From Populus alba (lineage: Eukaryota; Streptophyta; Magnoliopsida; Malpighiales; Salicaceae): 64,000 nt of DNA. Position 1 is the stretch's first letter. The number at the start of each line of letters is the position of its first letter. Location of the stretch: assembly GCF_005239225.2 (NCBI RefSeq), contig NC_133294.1, positions 4,030,001 through 4,094,000 on the forward strand. Direction: 5' to 3'. The notes beneath the pieces were generated by a model, which worked only from the letters and a program-made list of their open reading frames with translations, had not been told where the DNA came from and made no database searches. Both the position numbers and the translations under genes were made by a program. Positions 55,431-64,000 of this stretch are shown piece by piece.

Positions 55431-58097
55431 ATTCAAATTGCATTTTAATTCAGATTACTAATTACTTACTCTAATACTAAAATACTGATTTCAAAACGAG
55501 TAAACACACAAGTCAACCCATAGGTTGAATTAAAAATAAAAAACAGATAGAGAGAGAGAATGTAACTAATTTTTATAGCATTAATATTTTTAGAGCACAT
55601 ACATATGAATGAAGAAAGCCTCAAAAACTTTTAACAAAAAAATATATGTTTACTTGCTTGATTTAAAACTTAGTAAGATCGGCACGCACAACAAGAAAAA
55701 ACTAAATTATTAAAAGAAACTTCTATTTTTCAATATAATATGAAATAATATTTTTTTATTTTTTAAATTTATATTTGACATCAGTGCATATATTAAAATG
55801 ATCTAAAATATAATAAAAAAATTATTTTTTTTTTAAATATTTTTAAAATATATATATATAAAAAAAACATAATTGATAGACGATCAGTGGATTAATTATC
55901 TGAAGTTTAATCCAGTTTCGTGTAAAATTTGGCAAAGTTCCAATAAAAAATAAAATAAAATAAACCAATTGCCATGGTGAGCTAAAGGGTGAAGATGCAA
56001 AGATAAGGTTCTCCAACAATCATGATGAAGGTCCAAAGAGAGACTTGTACGATTTGGAAAAATGGAGCAAATGGGGTGGGCTAAAGATGGATGCCAAAAT
56101 AAATATGTCAAAAATTCTCTGTTGACAAATTTGCTATATGTGGCTGCAAGGTACAAATTAGCTGAACCAAAAGGTTTGAATTAAATGGTATCTTGCTAAA
56201 TTAATGCATGATCAATGGTACATTTGTTCTAATTGTGAATAATTAAAGGCAACTTGCTAGCTCATCAATTATAATCATTTTACACCTTTTTCTGATCTCC
56301 AAATTTGTTATATGTATATCAAGTTCCTAAGTGTTGGATATTGTGAATGAAAATATCTTGAATTCAAATTTTGAGGTAATTAAACTAGAGAAAGAGGTAA
56401 ATGACCTCCAAATTAAAGACCCAAAACAACAAAAACATATAATATAATTTTTTTTTTATATTCGAGGAAACCCCACTTCTGGAAAGTGCATTTTGTGAGT
56501 CCAAGTGAGCAAGTAAAATCTCGGCTGTTCCAGGTTCTTAAAAGAGATGCACGCCATGACTCGAATCCGAGACCTGTTGTGCAGATTTCAAGCCCTTTGT
56601 TACCACGTCACGCTCTTTGAAAACAAAAAAAAAAAGAAAAAGAAAAGAAAGATAAACGTTTGCACGCAAAACGTTCTTCAAACATTTCTTGCATGCCCGC
56701 TTGTCCAATCGGACATCCATGTATTAAAATATTATTCTTTTCAACGAACAAGTGAGAAATAAGATTTATTATATACCATAGAAAAAAAAACTAATTTTTG
56801 TGGAGAATCACTGTAGAACCTCTCACAAACTTTTGTTGACCGCATGCAATGTTAGGAGTTTTTAGGTTTTGCTTGAAATTTTAGGGGGTGAGAGAAAAGG
56901 GAGAAAAGGAGAAGAAAAAGAAAAATGACAACTAGAGCTATACCATCGACTCACCGATGACTTGTGCTGCCCTAGGAGAGACACCTCGCCATGATGATTC
57001 ACATGCTGCCTATGAAAGTCGCGAACGGATACTAGAGGTAGCATCTTGCACCATGTTGTGTCATCACCTCGAACATGAATTTTTGTTTTTTAATTATATC
57101 CCTAATCAACTAATTTTTTTTTTATTTAGTAACTAAATTTTTGATAATTTTTTTTTAAAAATTTTAGTCCTTAATTCTTAGATGTTTCTTCCATTTAGAC
57201 CCATAATTTATCTCACTTAAGATAATTAAGACCGGGTTAAGGAGAAAAGATGCATGAGAAGAGAAATGAATGTGACGAATTGTCATACTGGATTAGCTCA
57301 TTGCAATCATGTAATGAGTAAGACTAGAAATTTGAAATGTTAATTAAAGTTAATTTAAATTAATTTAATATGGTATTTTCTCTTTGTTTTAATTGCTAAT
57401 CTTTTTTATTTAATTTTATTCTTTGAGGGTTTATCTTTTCATAGTTTTATATGATCAGGTTAGGTAAAGATTAATTAAAACAACAAGAAGCTAAAATTTC
57501 TTTAAAAATCAAATTGGATTTTAAATGAGGCAACCAAGTTTCATTTAAGCTATCTCAATTAAATAGCCATGCTAAGCCAACTCTAACATAGTTAGAGTTG
57601 AAACCTAGAACATGCAAGGATCATGATATGATGCAAACCAAACCAAGACAAATAAAAAAACATATGAAATGTGTGAATTTTTTGTTTAGTTTTTGTTTTT
57701 TTTTTCAAATAAAATATTTATATATAATTAAATGAAAAATACTAAATAGCATGATGAGTGTGAATTTTTTTTGTGTTTTTCAGTCTTCATTTATAATTAA
57801 TATTTTATTTTTTTTATTTATTAATACAGATTAATTTTGTTAAACAGATCAAGCTTTAGATAAGCATTTGAGATTTTTTATTGCAACAAAAAAATTAAAA
57901 GTTTCCACGTGTTTGTTTTACGTTATCCAGGCCGCAAGAAAAATGATAACTACAAATAAAGAGGAGACTGGCCTACCTTATCCTAGTTGTATAATCTGTC
58001 ATCGAATTTTGACCTAATTTAACACATAATTTTCATTAAAAGCCTAACTTAATTGGTTCAGCTTGTGTTTGATAAGAACTCTCAAGGCCGTTGGATA
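55431..58097. other. Intergenic region between STIG1-like copy 2 and the pseudogene
   Basis: No gene recognised. A MITE-type A/T core is at about 55735-55865 ('tttgacatcagtgcatat'). At 56100-56190 a weak match to the unit 1/2 spacer ('gacaaattt...gaaccaaaaggttt') suggests the outermost, decayed part of a third duplication unit. The rest is A/T-rich. Confidence 0.5.
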
Positions 58098-59466
58098 AGA
58101 CCACTCCACTAATAGCACACAACATGAGAAATTAACCATGCAATTTCCCATAATCAAAGAGAAATCCAGCTCCTTCAATTTCTTCTCTATAAATACCTCC
58201 ATAATTCTCTATCCTTCTCCATGCAAAGCATTTATATCTGCAACACTCTCCTAAATCAATACTCACATTATAAAACAAGACGTGAACGCAGATTTCTTTT
58301 TAATATTAACTCGGCTGTGTACTCGGTTAAGAGCCATCAACGCAGATTTCTATTATACTGCATCAGATTATCAGATTTATGGCTCTCATCTGATGATGGT
58401 CATGTGATTTGGATCAATGTCAAAAACAATAGACCCTTCTTATTCTGGAAGCCACCTGATGTTCTTACATTAAAATGGAATGTTGATGGTTCTTCAAAAG
58501 GAAAACAGGGCCTGTAGGTAGAGGAGGGGTATTAAGGGATCATCGGGGGTTTGTTAGAGGTTGTTCTCTTATTCAGTGGGCAACAAGGACTCCAATAAAA
58601 CTGAGCTACTAGCAGTGGTTAAAGCCATTGATCTGTCTCCATCAAAGAATGATTTTTTTGGGCTCAATTTCTTGGTGGAATCTGACTCTGCTTCAGTGGT
58701 CAGTTGGATGAACAATCTCTGTTCTAGACCTTGGAAGTTCCATGAGCTTTTTGTTAAAGTTTCCTTCTGTCACACCTTTCGAGAAGCTAACTCCATTTGC
58801 AAGACAAGGGGTGAATAGATTGGTGGATCTTACAGCGTGGACCGGAGCTTATTGGAAGCCTTGAGTATAAGTTTCTTCAGCTTGAATTTTCTATAGTTTT
58901 GAGCAGGGGTTTGTGTGTGGATTGCTATTCTGTTCAGGATAGCCTCTGGATTCTCTAATGGAAGAAGCTTTAAGATTTTTATTACTAGACTGAAGCTTCG
59001 GTTTTTTATAAGCTTTTGTATTCAGTTTTTGATGGTTCCTTTCACGCTGCTTGATTGCTATTCTGTTCATGATAGCCTCTGGATTCTCTGCCTGTCTTTG
59101 GCTTATCATGCATCGCTTATCAAAAAAAAAAGAAAGAAAAAGCCATAAAGTTTCTTAATATATTCTTTTTACAAGCAAAACTCGTGTCTTTAGCCGTGTC
59201 TTTCTGCTACACCATCTGAAGAAGAAGTATCCCTTGATTTCACTGATAATGAAGATGAGGAATATGTTGATCTTCCTCGGGCCGAGAAACAAGAAACAAG
59301 TTCAAAATCTATGAGAGGGCCCAGACTCGGATTGTCATGATATGTGATGACAGACAGGCTCAACTGTGGAATGTGTCTTTAGAAGTGCAAATATCCGGAG
59401 ATTTGCTATAATGGTCAGTGTGTGAAAGGCAGTGCATGTGTGTATGGGATGTGTAGTTATGCATAA
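58098..59466 (+). pseudogene. STIG1-like pseudogene, third copy, split by a LINE fragment
   Basis: The promoter block survives (gaccactccactaa, agcacacaacatgag; TATA TATAAATA at 58188-58195). The coding part resumes only at 59145, after a roughly 0.86-kb LINE piece. There the start codon is ATA instead of ATG (ATAAAGTTTCTTAA against ATGAAGTTCCTTAA in the intact copies). SATPSEEEVSLDF follows in a shifted frame. Further stops and deletions have removed many of the 16 cysteines, but the end CVYGMCSYA and stop at 59464-59466 remain. It is clearly dead as a STIG1 protein gene. Confidence 0.85.
58284..59142 (+). mobile_element. 5'-truncated LINE 3' end with RNase H-like domain
   Basis: LKWNVDGSSKGKQG (about 58470) begins an RNase H-like (RVT_3) domain of plant L1-type LINE ORF2. 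Across frameshifts it continues as SVGNKDSNKTELLAVVKAID and ESDSASVVSWMN. The element ends in an A-rich tail (59121-59142, aaaaaaaaaagaaagaaaaa). The sense direction is the same as the STIG1 pseudogene, immediately before its former start codon. The 5' border is approximate, and I could not identify the target duplication with confidence. Several stops make it inactive. Confidence 0.8.
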
Positions 59467-59740
59467 AGAGATATCGTGCCATGAATATTGCTTAGGGTAA
59501 GCCATTCACGCATGTAGTTAGTAGTATTGTTAATTTTGTCATAATTCAATTTTTGATTTTTATTTTATGTAAATAAAAAAAATGAAATGATGAATGAAAT
59601 GGTAAAAATGGAATGAATGAAGAAAAAAAATGAGATTTTGATCAGACAACATCAAATAAATGTTTAAAGGATTAATCTAAATGGAATTATAAATTTGAGA
59701 GACAATTTTGATAGAAACTGAGAGAACTGATACTTCAAGG
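59467..59740. other. Spacer after the STIG1 pseudogene
   Basis: A/T-rich; no gene, repeat family or signal recognised. Confidence 0.5.
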
Positions 59741-60808
59741 GGCAAAGTGAAGAACGATAGTCCCAGCCTAAAACGGCTCCGGCAATAGCAGATCGATCAC
59801 CACACACAGGCCAAATTCAAGGCCGCATTGTCTACCCACAGAACCCCTAGGATTTAGTTCGGTATCCTTCACCCCCACGACCCTTCCCAGACGCGAAGAT
59901 AAGCTCCATCAACAGTCCAACAATGGCAGGACTGTTGATGCTTTAAGCCCATCAAACGCGGAGCAAACAGGGAGGCTGATGTTGATCCTGGGAAATAAGG
60001 AACGAATTTTGACCCTATAAAAGAAAAACGAAGGCAGAGAACAGGGAGGACAAAAGGAGAGGAACGCAAAAAAAGAAAGAAAGAGAAGGAACCCAGAACA
60101 GAGGAGGGAATAAAGGACAGAGAGAAAGAGCAGAGAGGTCCAGGACGAACAGGGGACGAACTGAGGGGACACAGAATAGAGAGAAGAACATAGAAGGAAG
60201 AAGAACCCTTGTCCAGACGTCTTCACCCCAGGCCACCAGCTCCAGCAGCACGCCCAGGTAAGTCTTCTTTCTCCTGCCCTGTTCTGCATTTTCAAATTCA
60301 CAAAACAGAGGGAAGGTAATTATAATTACCTTATATTTTTCTTTGCATGTTTTTTTTTTTTTTTTTGCATGTTCAATTTACAGACCATTACTGTTAAACA
60401 CAAACATGTAGTGAAATTATTTTTCTCTCTTCTTGTTAAAAAAAAAAAAAAAAAAAGTAACCAAAAAAAGCATAGAAAAATTGTTTTTTATTTATTTAAA
60501 TTCAAATTTTACAGATTTATTTACTAGTATCAAAGTTAGGAACATCATACTTTTTGGGTTGTGTAATATTTACCAATGTTAGAGTTGGAAATATTGTAAG
60601 TAAATGTTCATTGACGCTAGAGTCAAGAACATTATAGAAAAAGTAGAGAGAAAAACAAATTCTTAGCAATTTTAGACGAAACCAACAATATAGTTTGTCT
60701 CAGGTAGAACATTTAAAGGGTGATAATATCTTTTTTTTTTGCATAATCAATCCCATACCATAAAATATTTGTTGACTAGTCAGAGTTCCTAGTGATTATA
60801 ATACTAGG
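59741..60808 (+). mobile_element. Degenerate Ogre/TAT-like LTR (left copy)
   Basis: A TATA box (CCTATAAAAG, 60016-60023) is followed by a purine-rich leader and a C-rich stretch ending 'cacgcccaggtaagtc'. The end reads 'gattataatactaggtggtgactcc'. This parallels the end of the LTR at 61816 ('ccagaatactaggtggcgactcc'), followed by a PBS-like TGGTGACTCC (60809-60818). The left border is uncertain. Minus-strand open frames here are Leu/Ser/Phe-rich shadows of the purine-rich leader. Confidence 0.5.
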
Positions 60809-60904
60809 TGGTGACTCCTTGAACTAGACATTTTTCTCTAAAAAACAAGATGCTAGATATATGTTCTTTTTTCTTTAAAATTTTTTAATTGGTCATTGTA
60901 TGAG

Positions 60905-61106
60905 GGTGTTTGGGAGTGTGGTTGTTGTTGCTTTTCACTCAGAAAAGCATGCCAATAATGTTTTTTTTTTATTTTTAAAAAATTATTTTTGAGATTAGCA
61001 CATCAAAATGATTTGAAAACATTAAAAACATATTAATTTAAAGTAAAAAAAATAAAAAATTTTCAAATTTTTTCGGAAGTGCTTTTGAAAAGCACTCCCA
61101 AACAGG
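60905..61106 (+). mobile_element. MITE, family A copy 2
   Basis: Perfect 12-bp terminal inverted repeats TGTTTGGGAGTG (60907-60918) and CACTCCCAAACA (61093-61104). About 200 bp with an A/T-rich centre containing 'ttagcacatcaaaatgattt'. It has no coding capacity. Confidence 0.85.
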
Positions 61107-61118
61107 CAATGTCTAGAA

Positions 61119-61310
61119 GCGTATTTGGCAGTCGGGTAGCAGTTGCTTTTCAAATAACTTTTCGTGTCGAAATGCATGCCAATGATTTTTTTTATTTTTT
61201 AAAAATCATTTTTGACATCAGCACATCAAAACGATCCAAAACATACAAATAATATTAATTTTTTATAAAAAAAATTAATATTTTTTGGGAATGCGGTGAA
61301 CACTACCTAG
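61119..61310 (+). mobile_element. MITE, family A copy 3
   Basis: The left end 'gcgtatttggcagtcgggta' and core 'gacatcagcacatcaaaacg' match the family. The right end 'gggaatgcggtgaacactac' is diverged. It lies 12 bases after copy 2, in the same orientation. Confidence 0.7.
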
Positions 61311-61815
61311 GTGTGACAAAATGACGACTCCACTAGGGAATTATAGAACTAGGCTTTGCCTTTTGTTTGTTAATTACTAAATTTTTTTTTGTTATATTAT
61401 GTTTATATGGTTATCACTTTTTACTGCTTTAGCACACATATCTATTGTCATGTATCATTTCAAGAGCACACACCTTAACTTTTAGGATAGGTGGAGAAGT
61501 AATGGTACTTCAACGACTAACCTGAGCACAACATATGAAACCTTTCAGCTCTCGTTTGATTGTTTACTTGATAGTAGTTGGTACGCCAATCTGATATTAC
61601 TAAGAGTCTCTATCTTCACACTACTTGTAAGCCTCATATCGACTTTTCGAGGACAATCACTAAGCATGCAAAATTTTTTTGAGACTAGATAGTAATCTAT
61701 ATCTTAATGCACTTAACGACTAGAACCTCCCTACTAGGTTGTATCCCGTGTAATCCCACTATGACAAGCCCAACATCTAGCATCTTGAATTCTAAGACCA
61801 TTGGGTTGTAAAAGG

Positions 61816-63764
61816 TGTTGTAACCCATTTTTGGGTCCTTGCACAAAAAAGGAGAAAATACAAAAAAATAAAAAATATATGTTCGAAAAAACCCAAAAAA
61901 TAATAACAATGAAAAAAGAAAGCCAGAACACTAAGAAAATGGTCAAAAATTAGTTGAGGAGGTTTAAAAATACAAAAATTAAAATTTGACAATATTTCGT
62001 TGACTAATAATAATCTTGTTGACAAAAAAAATTCAATTTGAAGAAGAAAAGTTCAAAATCAGATGTTTATGGACTCAATTAAATTTTATTAAAGGTTTAA
62101 TTGAATTTATAGAGATTTTGATTGCAAGAAAAATTGATTTTGGAGTTAATTTGGGCTTTAATTGGAAGAATTTAAAGTTCTGGGGTTAAGTTATACTTTT
62201 TGAGAGTTAATTTGGTCGGATCAAGGCTTAATTGCATAAATATTGAAGTTTGATTGCCAATTAGGGACTTAATTGAAGAAATTCAAAAACCAAGGACCAA
62301 AATGCAAAAGTGCCAGTTAAAGGCCTAATTTTGAATCTAACGTGTTTTGGTGCCAGTTTTCGTTTAAATAAAACGGCATGTTTTGGGAAAAACAACCTAT
62401 TTCATATATTTTTTTAAAAAAGAAGAATAAAAAACGGTGTCGTTTTGAACAACACCATGTCTTCTTCTTCCCTTGGACACGCGAAGCAGGGGAAGAAGAA
62501 GATTTTTCTTCCTCTGTCACCACCATCTCTCTCTTCAAAAAGACACTAACACCACTTGCCCAAAGCTTTTCACGTGTTAGAGAAGAGGGAGGAGATGTGC
62601 TCAGGCAGTTTTTGGGGCTGCATCACAGTAGCCGCCCCAGCAACGTCCCTCCCCTGTTTTTGCCTATAAAAACAGTGGAGGAGAAGGAAAAAAGAGCACA
62701 AGAGAGCAAAGAAGCTCGAGAGACTGAAAAAAAAAAAAAAAAAAAGAGAGAGAGCTGAAGACCAAAAGAAAACAAGAAAGGGGTATAAGGCGGTAAAGAA
62801 AGAAAAACAGAGAAAACAGGGGAGAGGTTGCCACTGTCACCGTCACCACCATCACCGCCGCTAACAGCCACGCTCAAGCTACACCACCCCCAGGTTCCTC
62901 CCGTTGCCCTATTTATTTTCTTCTTGCTTCGCCCTTGCCTCCATTTGCATGCAAAACATGAATAATTCACATTCTATAGCAAATGAGGTAGGGGCAGGTT
63001 ACTGTGCTTATGCACAGTAACTAGCCCTTTTAGTTTTGGGCCGAATCCGGCCCAACCCATTGATTTGGGTTGGGTTTGGCCCACTTTCGGATAAGAATTT
63101 TTTTTTTTTAATTTTACAATTTTCCCATGTATTTTCTATGCCATTTTGATTAATAATATCAGGCAGTATTTTTACGTTACTAAAAATACAAAATCCGATA
63201 TGACAATACCTGGTTTTCATCAAAACTTCAAAAAATATAAAACAAATTGAAAAAAAAAGAAAAAAAATATTTTTGTGCATACGACTAAGTGTCTCAAAGC
63301 TAAAAAATCATATTGTGTTTTTTTCGTACAAAAAAAAAAAACAATGTTTTGACATGTATTTTGACTTTAATAACTAGTTTATTAAAGTCAATAGAACATT
63401 TGCCAAAATTTAAAAAACAACAAAAATTTTATTTTGTTTGTCTTTTGGTATCCAGGGTACGATATTACACATAATATGTATTCCAGATATTAAATTATTT
63501 TTTTCCGGTCGCTAGAACGGTTAGGTTTTACCCCATTAAGATAAGAACCTCCTTACAAAGGGTTTTTTTTTTTTCTTAAATCTTAAACAAACAGAACCAA
63601 CCATTAGAAACCACAACCAAACCTTAGATTTTATCAGACGTTAAAACAATACAGCTTACCTTAGATAGGGCGTATTTGAGATGCTAATACCTTCCCTTTA
63701 CGTAACCAGTCTCTATACCGAATCTCCAAGACCAGTTAGGGTTGTTAGTGACCAGAATACTAGG
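61816..63764 (+). mobile_element. 5' LTR of a Gypsy (Ogre/TAT-like) element running off the window
   Basis: Starts TGTTGTAACCC. It contains the common LTR phrase 'aaacggtgtcgttttgaac' near 62432, a TATA box (CCTATAAAAA, 62665-62670), a purine-rich leader and a C-rich stretch. It ends near 'ccagaatactagg'. TGGCGACTCC (63765-63774) follows directly, resembling the tRNA-Arg primer site of Ogre-type elements. Since a primer site follows, this is a 5' LTR, and the body should lie right of 64000. The last 230 bases of the window show no domain yet. Family placement is inference. Confidence 0.65.
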
Positions 63765-63774
63765 TGGCGACTCC
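63765..63774 (+). promoter_or_regulatory. Primer-binding site, tRNA-Arg type
   Basis: TGGCGACTCC directly after the LTR end. This is the start of the primer-binding site described for Ogre elements. Related sites lie at 60809 and 61322. Confidence 0.6.
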
Positions 63775-64000
63775 CTGTCCATATTTTACTAATAAAAGAC
63801 AAGAATTCCTTGTCTCTTCACATTTGTCAAACGGACCCCATTTATATATTTTTCCTTGAGGGTGGACAATCGCCGCGACGTTGCACACGTGCGACAAATG
63901 GCTGTCACATAAGATACAAAGAGTCTGAGTTGTTACAGTTGACAAAAGAAACTGACTTGAATTTAAAGCTGAAAGGTTTATCAAAAGCTCAAACTTAAAC

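Larger units (their letters stand above)
60819..61815. other. Retroelement-derived spacer with two MITEs
   Basis: Holds MITE copies at 60905-61106 and 61119-61310, then another PBS-like motif (tgacgactccactaggga, 61322-61339). About 450 bp of unidentified sequence follows up to the LTR at 61816. It is probably the remains of the internal region of a Gypsy element; no polyprotein motif was seen. Confidence 0.45.

Noticed and set aside
59909..60301. 130-codon Leu/Ser/Phe-rich minus-strand frame, apparently membrane-like
   Set aside because: It is the complement of the purine-rich leader of an LTR just after its TATA box. Hydrophobicity comes from base composition.
62378..62758. 126-codon plus-strand frame rich in Glu/Lys
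   Set aside because: It lies within an LTR and ends in a poly-A/AG tract. Composition-driven, with no domain.

Overview
The window is nuclear DNA from a woody eudicot. Multi-exon genes with GT-AG introns, AT-rich spacers, a TIR-NBS-LRR resistance gene and many plant retroelements and MITEs show this. The wording of the TNL, the STIG1-like genes and the short MITEs looks like poplar or willow (Salicaceae). That attribution rests on memory of the families, not on a search.

Left to right: (1) 157-740 is a broken remnant of an OSCA/CSC1-type (DUF221) channel gene. (2) 5068-12628 (+) is a KDM3/IBM1-type JmjC histone demethylase gene with 12 coding exons. It carries an N-terminal array of 28-residue repeats, a one-base frameshift in a run of nine A, and a 2.5-kb intron. 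(3) 15465-16159 is a compact TRIM retroelement with three LTRs, two internal domains and a perfect 5-bp target duplication. (4) 18155-24963 (+) is an intact 20-exon organellar leucyl-tRNA synthetase gene. (5) 27708-31573 (+) is an intact 10-exon GT14/DUF266 glycosyltransferase gene. (6) 32484-36494 (-) is an intact 5-exon TNL immune receptor gene, convergent with the GT14 gene. (7) 37420-37760 (-) is a broken DUF1068 fragment. (8) 37964-43877 is a young non-autonomous LTR retrotransposon with LTRs that look identical and TSD TAACA. It contains a nested 2.1-kb solo LTR with TSD ACGCA. (9) 44110-46250 holds a decayed Copia integrase piece and a truncated Gypsy-like LTR. (10) 46343-55430 is a tandem segmental duplication whose two units each carry one intact STIG1-like gene (50542-51003 and 54603-55064). 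A third, older copy at 58098-59466 is a pseudogene hit by a truncated LINE. (11) 59740-64000 consists of Ogre/TAT-like LTR material and MITEs. An apparent 5' LTR at 61816 to about 63764 is followed by a tRNA-Arg-type primer site, so its element probably runs out of the window.

The housekeeping genes (LeuRS, GT14) and the demethylase gene lie on the left, where transposons are mostly small. The right half is dominated by retroelements, nested insertions and a young family of small secreted cysteine-rich proteins. No prokaryotic-type operons, CRISPR arrays, rRNA or clear tRNA genes were seen. All exon boundaries were placed by hand from reading frame, GT/AG signals and family resemblance.
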